From Candidatus Paraburkholderia kirkii (GTDB lineage: Bacteria > Pseudomonadota > Gammaproteobacteria > Burkholderiales > Burkholderiaceae): a DNA stretch of 64,000 nt. Position 1 is the first letter of the stretch; each line of letters begins with the position of its first letter. The position numbers and the translations under genes were made by a program. Below are positions 9,956 to 18,802 of this stretch, one piece after another. Where the stretch lies: NCBI GenBank assembly GCA_001189345.1, contig LFKV01000023.1:1-64000 (forward strand), written 5' to 3'. The notes below the pieces were generated by a model. The model saw only the letters and a program-made list of their open reading frames with translations, ran no database searches and had not been told where the DNA came from.

Positions 9956-10231
9956 TTACATGCTTCGGGAAGTCTTGAAATCACTGCTTTCCAGTTCGAC
10001 CGACTGGCCGTGGTTGCGCTCGAGCGCGCGCCGGGCCGCATCTTCGATTTGCACGCGTCCGCCCTCGAACGCGGACAGCAAATCGTGCGAAGATGTCCCG
10101 TTATTGCCAAAGTGATTGTTGAGCGCATCGAGGGAGACGCTGCACCAGACCTCGCGGCCGTCGACCTTGGCCTCGAACGCGACACGCGCCGCCGCCACGA
10201 CATGACGCCGCCCGCTGAATTCTATCGCCAT
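9956..10231 (-). CDS. DUF1488-like small protein, 91 aa
   Basis: The start at 10231 is fixed by AGGAGG eight bases upstream. The sequence (MAIEFSGRRHVVAAARVAFE, then LLSAFEGGRVQIEDAARRAL) fits DUF1488, a small soluble family of unknown role found in many Burkholderiales. The frame is intact. It has no signal peptide or membrane helix. Confidence 0.65.
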   Translation of the reverse strand: MAIEFSGRRHVVAAARVAFEAKVDGREVWCSVSLDALNNHFGNNGTSSHDLLSAFEGGRVQIEDAARRALERNHGQSVELESSDFKTSRSM

Positions 10232-10428
10232 CCTTATCACCTCCTGTTATTCGTTTGGAACACGCAGAACGTGCTCATCGCGTTTCGCCGGAGCCACGCA
10301 CGCCTCGCGATGAAGATGCACCCGACGGCGCGCTTCGCCTCGCGCGGCACGCCGTCGTTTTGCATGATACGCCCGCCATGCCGGGCGGGCGCGTCCCGCT
10401 GACTCTGCAACGGCCGTGCCCGGGCGCG

Positions 10429-10623
10429 CTAGCGGCAGCACAGGCAGCCGCCGCGATGGCGCATGCCGTAGCTGCCGGCGTCGTCGGCGCTCGGCGCGCC
10501 GATGGTCACGCGCGCGGCCGTCGCGCCGCACAGCAGGCAGGCGGCGTGTTCGTCGCGCTCGGCGATGCGGCGGACGGCTTCGAATGCGCCGCAGGACGCG
10601 CACTCGTAATCGTAGACAGGCAT
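10429..10623 (-). CDS. FmdB-type zinc-ribbon protein, 64 aa
   Basis: A small protein starting MPVYDYECASCGAFE with paired CxxC motifs (CASC and, about 17 residues on, CLLC) that would hold one zinc ion, the layout of the FmdB/CxxC_CxxC_SSSS regulatory family. A further CLCC sits at the C-terminus. FmdB was named for a regulator of formamidase genes, but most members have no known role. An upstream in-frame start exists (10668); the MPVYDY start is kept because it is the family N-terminus. Confidence 0.8.
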   Translation of the reverse strand: MPVYDYECASCGAFEAVRRIAERDEHAACLLCGATAARVTIGAPSADDAGSYGMRHRGGCLCCR

Positions 10624-10786
10624 GGCAATTCCGTTCGAAAGAAGCTCCTTGATCGTCGAGTTTAACAAGCCTGCCGCAAGCGGTTGATCGTGTCGCGGCC
10701 GCGCGCCGTTCCGCCGCGGGAAGCGATGCGCCGTGGCACCGCCATTGCTGAAACAAAGGCCGACACTATCCGCTCAGGGAGACCTC

Positions 10787-11335
10787 ATGAAACGCACTGC
10801 AACTCTGCTCGCCGCGCTCGCGTCGACCGCCATCGCCGCCGTTGCGACCGGCGCGCTCGCGCAGACCGAAGCGGCCAGCACGACGATGGCCAACGATCTG
10901 CCGCCCGTCGACAAGGCGTTCGTGCAGGCGGCGTCCGCGGCGGGATCGACGGAAATCGACGCCGCCAAACTCGCGACCAAGCAGTCGCAGGACAAGGACG
11001 TGAAGCGCTTCGCGCATCACATGATGGTCGATCACACCAAGCTCGCGATGCAGCTTAAGATGGCCGCGCCGCACGGCGTGACCGTGCCGATGAGCAATTC
11101 GGACCCGTCGGCGCTCGGGTCGCTCAGGGCGCTGCACGGCAAGGAGTTCGATGCCGCATACATCCAGAAGGTCGGCGTGCAGGGACATCAGGAGGCGGTA
11201 CAGGTATTTCAGAAGGAAGCGCAGGAAGGGCAGAACGCCAAGCTGAAGCAGGCCGCGCAAAAGGCGCTGCCGACGATCGAGCAGCATCTGAAAATGGCCC
11301 AGGACCTCGCGGCCAGAAAGGGCGTGCAGCAGTGA
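10787..11335 (+). CDS. DUF4142 exported protein, 182 aa
   Basis: The start has AGGGAG upstream. The signal peptide (LLAALASTAIAAVATGALA) is cleaved before QTEAAS. The mature part is a four-helix ferritin-like fold of DUF4142: DKAFVQAASAAGSTEIDAAK, then RFAHHMMVDHTK, then GHQEAVQVFQKEA and ALPTIEQHLKMAQDL. The spaced histidines resemble metal ligands, though metal binding is not proven for the family. The protein is periplasmic or outer-membrane associated. The gene is intact and converges on the carbonic anhydrase gene. Confidence 0.85.
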   Translation: MKRTATLLAALASTAIAAVATGALAQTEAASTTMANDLPPVDKAFVQAASAAGSTEIDAAKLATKQSQDKDVKRFAHHMMVDHTKLAMQLKMAAPHGVTVPMSNSDPSALGSLRALHGKEFDAAYIQKVGVQGHQEAVQVFQKEAQEGQNAKLKQAAQKALPTIEQHLKMAQDLAARKGVQQ

Positions 11336-11345
11336 CGGCGTGACT

Positions 11346-11370
11346 TGCCGCGCGCCAGATGCGCGCGGCA
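11346..11370. terminator. Hairpin between convergent genes
   Basis: A perfect 10-bp stem (TGCCGCGCGC with GCGCGCGGCA) and the 5-base loop CAGAT lie between the ends of the DUF4142 and carbonic anhydrase genes. No T-run follows on either strand, so it is a possible but non-canonical terminator. Confidence 0.4.
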
Positions 11371-11379
11371 CAGTTCGCA

Positions 11380-12081
11380 CTAGCGCGTTTCCTTGCGGAG
11401 CATGCGCAGGCGCGCTTCTTCCAGCGACTCGAACCTGCCCTCGGCTTCGTCGAAGACGGACACCTTGCCGCGCCCGATGTCGTACACCCAGCCCTGAACC
11501 TGCAGCTTGCCGAGCGCGAGGTGACCCGCGACCGCCGGGTGCGTGCGCAGATGCGTCAGCTGCAGGCGGATGTTCTCCTCGACCATCGCCTGGACGATGC
11601 GCTTCTCCTCCAGCTTCCTCGCCATCACGACGCTGCGCGCGGCTTCGGCGTTGCGCAGCCAGGCGTGAACGGTCGGCATTTCGTCCGCGATGGTCGTGCC
11701 CGACGCGAGGCCTTTCATCGCACCGCAGTCCGAGTGTCCGCAGATGACGATCTGCCGCACGTTGAGCGCGAGCACCGCGTATTCGACCACCGCCGATACG
11801 CCGCCCAGCATCTCGCCATAGGCAGGCACGATGTTGCCGATGTTGCAGCACACGAAAAGCTCGCCGGGACGCGTCTGCGTGATCATCTCCGGCGACACGC
11901 GCGAGTCCGCGCAGGTGATGAAGAGCGTATGCGGCGTCTGCCGGCGCGCGAGACTCTTGAAGAGCGCTTCGCTATCTGGAAAGACGAAACGGCTGAAATC
12001 GTCGACGCCTTGCAGGAGATAGAGGAGATCGGGCGTGTCGGAGCCCTTGCGTTCTTCGCTCATTGTGGATCTGTCTGGCAT
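11380..12081 (-). CDS. can: Beta-class carbonic anhydrase
   Basis: A cytoplasmic zinc enzyme converting CO2 and water to bicarbonate, needed for carboxylation reactions in air. Zinc ligands are seen in FITCADSRV (Cys, with the Asp/Arg dyad) and GHSDCGAM (His, Cys). The region NIGNIVPAYGEMLGGVSAVV is also typical. The length is 233 residues, a normal size. The start at 12081 has AAAGG upstream; ATG at 12063 is an alternative. The frame is intact, in contrast to most neighbours, fitting an important role. It is divergent from the zinc-ribbon gene, with 274 bases between. Confidence 0.92.
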   Translation of the reverse strand: MPDRSTMSEERKGSDTPDLLYLLQGVDDFSRFVFPDSEALFKSLARRQTPHTLFITCADSRVSPEMITQTRPGELFVCCNIGNIVPAYGEMLGGVSAVVEYAVLALNVRQIVICGHSDCGAMKGLASGTTIADEMPTVHAWLRNAEAARSVVMARKLEEKRIVQAMVEENIRLQLTHLRTHPAVAGHLALGKLQVQGWVYDIGRGKVSVFDEAEGRFESLEEARLRMLRKETR

Positions 12082-12355
12082 GAGGTGGCCTTTGCTGTGC
12101 GCTGTCGACGCGCGGTGCGCGCCGTTCCAGACCGAAAGCTTGCGGACTTTTGGGACGGACCGCAAGTCGCGTTCCCACCTTCCGCGCCGTAGTGAACTCC
12201 GGCGCCGGGGGATGCACGGACATGGTGCAAAACGTCGTTGGCGTCGCTGCTTACTTCGGTTTTTTTCCGAACGCAAGCCCTCAAAATTTCGCATTTTTCA
12301 AACCGGCTCCTTTCGCTACATTGGCTTCACTGAAAGCAATACGAAATGATTTCAC

Positions 12356-12829
12356 ATGAAATGCCCTGTCTGTCCCGCGACCGAACTCCTCATGAGCGTG
12401 CGCAAAGGCATCGAGATCGACTATTGCCCGCACTGCCGCGGCGTCTGGCTGGACCGCGGCGAGCTCGATCAGCTCATTCGCCGCGCCGAGCAGCCCGCGC
12501 TTGCCGAAGCGAAGGCCGGGCGCGGCGAGTGGCGCGAGAACGAGCACGGTCGGCGGCCGTATCGTCACGAGGACGATCGCTACGGCGAGCCGCGTGGCCG
12601 GCGCGAACATCCGCGCCGCAAGAAGTCCTTCCTCGGCGATCTGTTCGATTTCATCTGTTCGATTTCGACTGAGCGTGCCGGCGGCGAACTCGGCGAAACG
12701 CATTTCATGCAGCACGGACCGCACGACGCGGGAAACATGGAGAACGGCAATGGCAACGGTGAAGCAGGTCCTGAAGGCGAGGTCCGACGCATCGGTACAC
12801 ACGATCGATGCCCAAGCGAGCGTGCATGA
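12356..12829 (+). CDS. TFIIB-type zinc-ribbon protein, C-terminus altered by a 14-bp duplication
   Basis: The N-terminus (MKCPVCPATELLMSVRKGIE, then IDYCPHCRGVWLDRGELDQL) is the zf-TFIIB family, with two CxxC pairs for one zinc. A charged, histidine/arginine-rich tail ends in KKSFLGDLFDF. There the sequence CTGTTCGATTTC plus two bases is repeated in tandem (12641-12654 and 12655-12668). Without one copy the frame would read GDLFDFD and stop at 12670-12672. With both copies it runs on to 12829 into the CBS gene. Function unknown. The zinc domain itself is undamaged, so the protein may still work. Confidence 0.75.
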   Translation: MKCPVCPATELLMSVRKGIEIDYCPHCRGVWLDRGELDQLIRRAEQPALAEAKAGRGEWRENEHGRRPYRHEDDRYGEPRGRREHPRRKKSFLGDLFDFICSISTERAGGELGETHFMQHGPHDAGNMENGNGNGEAGPEGEVRRIGTHDRCPSERA

Positions 12830-13256
12830 AGCGGTCGCGCTGATGTCAAAGGCAGAGGTGGGCGCGCTCGTGGTGACGGTGGGCGATACGGTGTGCGGCA
12901 TCGTCACCGAGCGGGGACTATGCGCGCAAGGTGATCCTGCAGGACAGGGCCTCGCGGACGACCACGGTGTGCGAAATCATGACCGCGCCCGTGATGTCCG
13001 CGAGCCTCGGCACCACCACCGACGAATGCATGGCGCTGATGACGCAGCACCGCTTCCATCATCTGCCGGTAATCGAGGGCGGCAGGCTCGTCGGCATGGT
13101 GTCGATCGGCGACATGGTGCGGCATCTGATCGAGGAGCAGCAGTTCGCCATCGATGAGCTGGAGCGCTATGTGCGCGCCCGCGCGCCGACATGCCGACCT
13201 GCGCGCTCACGCGCCGCAGCCCGATCCCGGAGACTCTCGCGACGCGCTTCGCCTGA
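12750..13256 (+). pseudogene. CBS-domain pair protein, frameshifted
   Basis: Two CBS motifs, which usually bind adenosine nucleotides, are visible: VHTIDAQASVHEAVALMSKA with VGALVV, and SLGTTTDECMALMTQHRFHH with LPVIEGGRLVGMVSIGD. The first half uses one frame up to about 12915, where GAGCGGGGACTA appears to carry one extra G (the expected reading is TERDYARKV). The second half uses the next frame up to ELERYV. Near 13170-13190 a compensating shift may restore the first frame, ending at 13256; the end is uncertain. The start is ATG 12750, inside the extended reading of the zinc-ribbon gene. Confidence 0.75.
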
Positions 13257-13991
13257 TCAGGTCGCATCGATGCCCGCGACCGGCTCGGCGGGGTGCACCG
13301 GATCGGTCGGGGCGGCGAAATCCCGCCGGAAACGGTTGATGGCCGAGAGTCCCATCGAGAGGCCCGGATCGAGTTAATGAATGATGAGACTGCGGCGCTC
13401 GCCGGCCAGCACATCGAGATTGCAGTGCTGCATCAAAAAGCCGTTGAACACGAAGACGCTGCCCGGCTTGTCCTTGATGCGCGTGCAGATACCCTTGTCG
13501 AGGTGGCGCTGCGTGCGCGCCGCGCTCTTCGCGATTAGATTGCGGCTGCGCCCGGGCAGACGGCGCGGCTTCGTGTACGCGACGAGATCGCCCGCGCGGT
13601 CGTCGTCCGCGGCGGCCTGAAGCAGAATCACGAGCATCAGCACGTGCGAATCGAAGTGGCGGCAGTGGCTGCCCGAGGTCGACGCGCTGCTGCCCACGCG
13701 CAGGCCGAACCAAGGTCCCATGGTGGCTTTCGCCTTCATCGTCGAGTCGAGCCAGTCGGAGGCGAGCCTGACCGACTCGCTTTCCAGCTCCCTGAAGGCG
13801 GGAATGTCGCGCAGCGTATGCACGACCTCCTTCGCGTTGCCGTAGAACTGCTTGTGGTCGGGCGTCGCATCGTATGCGGTGTCGAGCCTGGCCTTGATCC
13901 CGGCGAGCGTCTCCTGCGGCATGGCCGATTCGAAGACGGCAAGTTCTCCCCGGCATGCCCGTTGCAGCGCAGCATGATTGTATGTGTTCAT
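13257..13991 (-). pseudogene. Putative Fe(II)/2-oxoglutarate-type oxygenase, in-frame stop
   Basis: The protein starting MNTYNHAALQRACRGE carries an HxD pair (CRHFDSHVLML) and, about 70 residues later, a histidine followed by an arginine 13 residues on (LMQHCNLDVLAGERRSL). This spacing fits the facial triad and co-substrate arginine of non-haem iron oxygenases; the assignment is by motif only. A TAA at 13374-13376 follows RRSLIIH. The same frame continues LDPGLSMGLSAINRFRRDF to a second stop at 13257, which would give about 244 residues. The stop removes about 39 residues. An in-frame upstream extension without clear family residues also exists. Confidence 0.5.
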
Positions 13992-14049
13992 ATGGATCCC
14001 GAAATATAACGACAGTTGAACCGCGATTCGTTGCAGCACCGCAGACGCG

Positions 14050-14264
14050 TCAGAGGCGGACGTTTCGCTGAATTTCGTCGTGTCCGCGCGAGGATGCGCG
14101 GCGCCGGACATGCTCCCGGTCGTAACGGGAGGTCTGTCGCTCGCGATGAGCGTGGGCGTTCGAGTCGCCGCATGGGCGGGCGTTTGCCGGATTCGCGCCG
14201 TTCGTGGTGGTCTGTCCATCCAACGGCGATGCGGCTGTCCGCGCTTTCTTGTCGGTCTCGCTCA
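14050..14264 (-). CDS. Possible small ORF upstream of the oxygenase-like gene
   Basis: A 71-codon frame starting MSETDKKARTAASPLDGQTT with AAGGA nine bases upstream. No family is recognised; the composition is polar and rich in Arg, His, Asn. It may instead be the 5' part of the oxygenase-like gene joined through a frameshift, since another frame continues codon-like into that gene (DASAVLQRIAVQLSLYFGI). Confidence 0.3.
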
Positions 14265-14739
14265 TGGCGATTCCTTGTTCTGAGTATTGGGTCCGTGCTG
14301 CCTGCCGGTTCCTGTCGACCGTCCTGCCGCCCCGATGCCGGTCTTCGCCAGAACTAACCAGTGAGTACATATCCAGGATTTTGTTCGGCAATCCTATCGG
14401 TGAGCTTTCTGGCGGAATGTACAACTGCGCACGTGATGAGGGGCGCGCCGGTCATCGGATAAAACCCTAGCGGTACGACAAATGGCTCGCTCGCAAGGCG
14501 CGCGCGAGCCTGCTGCAAACGTTTCCCGCGCTCGCGCTATGAGCGTCAGCCGACACAGCAAACGTTGGCATGTGCCTCCGCGCATGGAGCGCGATTAAGC
14601 AGGCGAGTAATTTCCAAACATCAAACGAGCTCGGCCAGGCTCGATTTGCACACCGCGCGACGCCTGCAAAGAACAAGGACGGATTCGACGGTGATTGCGG
14701 CAAATGACGATCCGAAAACGGACATTCGACGGGGTTTCA
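14265..14739. other. Intergenic stretch before the exopolysaccharide remnant
   Basis: About 475 bases without a convincing gene. It contains a 7-bp inverted repeat (GGCTCGC and GCGAGCC around 14485-14510) and presumably the promoter of the polysaccharide genes, but no clear -35/-10 pair could be chosen. Confidence 0.4.
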
Positions 14740-15954
14740 ATGAACAGGGCATCGCTGGAAGACAGACTCTGGGTGGGAACGTTTATCGTCGCCGTGGCGA
14801 GCGACGTGCTCTCGGGCGTGATCCGCTACTTCACGTCGATGATCGGCGCGGCCCCCGTCACCTATCTGCCCAAGGTGCTGATGCTCGCCTGGGTGATCCT
14901 CATCCTCATCAAGCGGCCGAAGGCGAGCCATGCGCTCATCGCGCTCTACCTGCTCGCGCAATCGTTCGTATCGCTGTCTCACGGGGTCGCGCCGGAGGCC
15001 GTCGGCTTCTGTGTGGACCGTCATGCCGATGCTCTTCGCGCTCACCGCTTCGCCGCAGGCGCTCGATCTGCTCAACGGCGGCGCGGCGCGCGCGGCGTTC
15101 TTCCTGCTGGCCGCGCTGTGCTTCGTCGGTTTGCTGCTGAACAGCTTCTCGCCGATGCCGTGGGTCGGGCAGAGCGTGTCGGTCGGCGGCCATAACGTTT
15201 CGGTGGCGACGTCGTCGTATGTGGGCATCGCCTCGCGACTGACTGGATTCGGGCGCGACAGCGCGTCCACCGGCCTGATGGTCGGGCTGCTCACGACCTG
15301 GCTCCTCACGCGCACGCGCTCGAAGCTGCTACAGTGCGCGTTGCTCGGATGCGCGGGCGCGGCGGTCTACGCGACCACCAACAAGACCGCGCCGGTCGCG
15401 CTCGCGCTCGTCGTCGGCGCGCACTGCCTGCTCGCCACGTCGACGGTCAGGCGCGCCTGCCTGTGGGCGGCCAGCGTCGCGGTGGGCCTCCCGATCGCTA
15501 CGTTCGTCGCGACGTCGGCGTTCAATCTCGCGGGCAGCGGTTATGTCGTGCTGGCGTCGTTCCAGGATCGCGTATGGAACACCTGGCCGCTCCTGATCGA
15601 AGGCCTGCTCAAAGACAATCGCATCTGGCTCGGTCTCGGGCCGGGCGGCTTCGGCTCAGCGGCGACCTATTACGAGAGCGCGTTCGGCTTCAATGTCGCG
15701 TATGCGGACAACACGGTGCTGTACGCGGTCGCGAGCTTCGGCTCCTTCGGCGCGCTCGTGCTGATCTGGGCGCTCGTGCGTCTCATGCTGCGGGCCGAGC
15801 CGGTTGACCGCGCTTCCTGGATGATGCTCCTCTATCTGCTCCTCGCCTGCGCGAGCACGGACATCTGCGAATCGATCGGCTGCCTGCTGTTCCTCGGCAT
15901 CACGATTCGCCAGTTGCGCGAAAGCGTGCCCGAGACGTACGGCCAGCCGAGCCG
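14740..15954 (+). pseudogene. O-antigen/exopolysaccharide polymerase-like membrane protein, frameshifted
   Basis: A multi-spanning protein of the Wzy/O-antigen ligase type, which joins polysaccharide repeat units in the periplasm. The first part (DRLWVGTFIVAVASDVLSGV, then VTYLPKVLMLAWVILILI) and the larger second part are in different frames, switching near 15005 (EAVGF to VWTVMPMLFAL). The second part has about eight helices and the typical loop GLGPGGFGSAATYYESAFG followed by ADNTVLYAVASFG. No stop codon separates this gene from the glycoside hydrolase downstream. Start 14740 is chosen for the GGGG ahead of it; ATG 14704 is possible. Confidence 0.7.
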
Positions 15955-17275
15955 CATGCCCGGTCATGCGGGCGTATCCGGCATCTTCGACGAGCGAATC
16001 GCGGAGCGCCATCATCACGACGCGCTGCTGGCGGCGTCGCCCGCGCCGACGATCACGCTCGACGGCGCGCCGGATTCCGCGGAAGAGCCGTATGTCGCCG
16101 CGCCCGGCTTCGCGGCTTCGCGCGCGAACACGGGCGTCGCGATTCACGAGATCGACGATACTCGCCTGCTCGATGCCGTGAAGGACGTCGGCTTCTCGTT
16201 CGTGCGTACCGACCTGTTCTGGGAAGCGGTGCAGGCGCCCGACGGCTGGCACTTCGGCGCTTTCGACGGCCTCGTGTCGAACCTCTCCGCGCGCGGCCTG
16301 GGTGCGCTTTTCATCCTCGGCTACAAGCATTACATGTTCAACCCGGACCAGCCGCCGACGACCGCGCCGCAGCTCGCCGCCTTCCGTACCTACCTATGTC
16401 TATCAGGCGGCGTTCCGGTATCGCAGCGCGCCGGTGCGCTTCGAGGTGTGGAACGAGCAGGACCACAAGGATTACTGGCTCGCGGAGCCGTCGCCGCGCG
16501 CGTATCGCGCGTTGCTGGAGTCGGCGGTGAGCGCGGCGCAATCGGCGAATCCGGACGTGACGATCGCAACGGGTGGCGTGCAGCAGGTCGATCGCGCTTT
16601 CATTCGCGCGGTCGGCGACATGAGCGCGATGAAGTCCCGCAGCGGACCGGATGCGGTGAGCGTGCATCCGTATCGCCAGCAATATCCGGAGACGGTGCTC
16701 GACGACTACGGCGCGTTGCGCGAAGACCTCTCGACGTATGCGAAGCGCCCGCAAGTGTGGGCCACCGAATGGTCATACCCGAGCTTCGGATACGAATATG
16801 TAGCGGACATCGCCAATGGTCACTCGCCCGAAGCGCGCGCCAGGCGAAGTACGCGGTGCGGCTGCTCCTGATGAACTGGATCGCGCAGGTCGGCCTTACT
16901 TCGTATTACGACATGCGCAATGACGGCACGAACCCGCGGGAGATGGAGCACAATTTCGGGCTGCTCGACGCGGACAACGCGAAGCTGCCGGCCTATCACG
17001 CGGTAAAGCATCTCTTCGGGTTCACGGCGGGCGCGAAGCACGCGCGTTACTTCATCGACGAGAAGGAGAAGTACGCCGTGCTCAAGTTCGAGACGGGGCA
17101 CGCGACGAAGTATGTCGTGTGGTGCTACGGCGCGGACAATGTGATGAATCTCGACGTATCGCGCCTGCCCGAGCGCGCGATCGTCACCGATCTGTACGGC
17201 AGACAGCGTTCCGGGCGCGGCACGCTGGCAGTGACCGAAGCGCAGGGCCCGGTGTTCGTTACCGTGGCTTCGTGA
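15955..17275 (+). pseudogene. Clan-A glycoside hydrolase of the polysaccharide locus, frameshifted
   Basis: A TIM-barrel glycosidase, probably acting on the exopolysaccharide as PslG-like (GH39) enzymes do. The start of the barrel is ANTGVAIHEIDD with FVRTDLFWEAVQ. The acid/base is the Glu of FEVWNEQDHKDYW and the nucleophile the Glu of QVWATEWSYPS, as in clan A. Three segments lie in two frames, with switches near 16395 and 16845 that compensate each other. The end at 17275 gives a beta-rich C-terminal domain (YAVLKFETGHATKYVVWCYG). There is no signal peptide at ATG 15955, and the frame is continuous with the polymerase, so the true start may have been lost. Confidence 0.7.
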
Positions 17276-17421
17276 GGGTTGCAGCGGGGGGAGAGGGCGG
17301 GGTGCGTACGGGGAATACACACCCCATCCGGTATATCGATTCGGATGACGTAATGATTTTGCTGACGATGGCCAGTCGCAGCGGAAGTTCTTGGTCTTAA
17401 CTTCTTTGTCAGGGATATAAC

Positions 17422-17686
17422 ATGCTTTCATACAACATGCGCCCCAGCTTGACGCCGGTTCCGCAGCGCGGCGACGGAATCGTCGATCTCTGGCGCAGCG
17501 TCGTGCGCCACAGGACCTTGCTCGGCGCCGTCACCGGCACGTGCTGTGCGGCGGGCGTGCTCTACATTCTGCTCGCGACGCCGCAATATCGCGCGGAGGC
17601 GCTCCTGCGCGTGCAAAGCAAGGCAGGCGTGTCGATCAGCGCGCTGTCGGACGTATCCGGATCGATTGCCGCCGACGGCTCCGCTA
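17422..17686 (+). pseudogene. Wzz/BceF-type chain-length protein, truncated by IS630
   Basis: The start has AGGGA six bases upstream. The sequence shows the N-terminal half of a polysaccharide co-polymerase: the region IVDLWRSVVRHRTLLGAVTG into membrane helix 1 (AAGVLYILLATPQYRAEALL), then RVQSKAGVSISALSDVSGSI. In intact Wzz or BceF-type tyrosine kinases the periplasmic domain, second helix and often a kinase domain follow. Here the gene is cut at 17685 by the IS630 element. The missing part is not found on the far side of the element, so DNA was lost with or after the insertion. Confidence 0.75.
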
Positions 17687-18802
17687 GTGCGCTGCGTCAT
17701 TGAATTAGCACCCTGTCTGTGTTCAGATACAGGTCATGGGTCAAAATGAACCTGACAGATATCGAACGTGAGCAACTGTTGTCGGCGGCGCGCAGCCGAA
17801 CGGTGCGTGCGGCGGACGTGCGACGCGCAAAGTTGATCCTGATGCTCGAGGACGGCGAATCGCGCGACAGTATCATGCGCACACTGGGTTGCGATTCGCG
17901 CTTCATCGCACGCTGGTCGGGGCGCTTCCTCAGCGAGCGACTAGCCGGCATGTACGCCCGGCACCGCGGGCGGGCGCCTACGCAGCCACCGGCCAAACTG
18001 GAAGCGCGGGTGCTCAAGTGCACCCTCAAGCACAAACCCGCCGACGGTTCGACACACTGGAGTAGCTACAAGCTCGCAGCAGAACTCGGCGACGTATCGG
18101 TCTCGGCCGTGCAGCGCATCTGGCGCAAGCACGGCATCAAGCCGCAGCAGTTGGAGCGGCACATGGTCTCCAACGACCCGGACTTCGAGACCAAGGCAGC
18201 CGACGTGATCGGGCTGTACCTGAACCCGCCGGCGCACGCAGCGGTGTTCTGCGTGGACGAGAAGACCGCGATCCAGGCACTCGATCGCAAGGACCGTATG
18301 CTGCCGCTGTCGCCCGGGCGCGCCGAGAGTCACGGCTTCGAGTACAAGCGCAACGGCACGCTCAGCCTGTTCGCGGCGTTCAATACTGCCACCGGCGAGG
18401 TGCTGGGCAAGACGGTGGCGCGCCACACCAGCGAGCAGTTCGTGGCCTTCCTGACCGACGTCGTCGCCAGCCAGCCCAAACGCCGGGAAATCCACGCGAT
18501 CTGCGACAACGTCAGCAGCCATAAGACGCAGCGGGTTGCCGACTTCCTTGATGCGCAGCGCAACGTGCACCTGCACTTCACGCCGACCTACTCGTCGTGG
18601 CTCAACCAGGTGGAGAACTGGTTCTCGCGCATTCAGCGTGAAGTGATCGCTCGCGGCATCTTCACTTCGGTGAAGGATTGGGATCGCAAACTGATGCCGA
18701 TACATCCGCGAACACAACAAGAACCCGAAACCGATCAAGTGGAAATATGACGATCCTTCGCGCCGGATTCGACCAGTGCCAATTCAATGACGCAATGGAC
18801 TA
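17685..18802 (+). mobile_element. IS630-family element with flanking TA
   Basis: The termini form an imperfect inverted repeat, 24 of 28 bases when the ends are extended into CTAG; the longest identical stretch is TGCGTCATTGAATT. TA dinucleotides flank the element (17685-17686 and 18801-18802), matching the TA target of the IS630/Tc1 group. The single transposase gene reads rightwards. The left side is the chain-length gene and the right side the 3' end of the asparaginase gene, so the original flanks do not belong together. Confidence 0.85.
17746..18790 (+). pseudogene. IS630-family transposase, C-terminal frameshift
   Basis: A DDE transposase with N-terminal helix-turn-helix region (MNLTDIEREQLLSAARSRTV) and catalytic residues in FCVDEKTAIQALDRK (Asp), HAICDNVSSHKT (Asp) and SSWLNQVENWFSRIQREVI (Glu). 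The core is complete. Near 18705 the sequence ATGCCGATAC holds what looks like one extra C: the frame leaves the family ending and stops at 18750. The other frame gives the usual tail (YIREHNKNPKPIKWKYDDPS) ending at 18790. All three catalytic residues lie before the break, so residual activity cannot be excluded. Confidence 0.85.

Noticed and set aside
15955..17275. A complete, functional glycosidase
   Set aside because: Catalytic residues are in a frame that cannot be reached from the start without two shifts.
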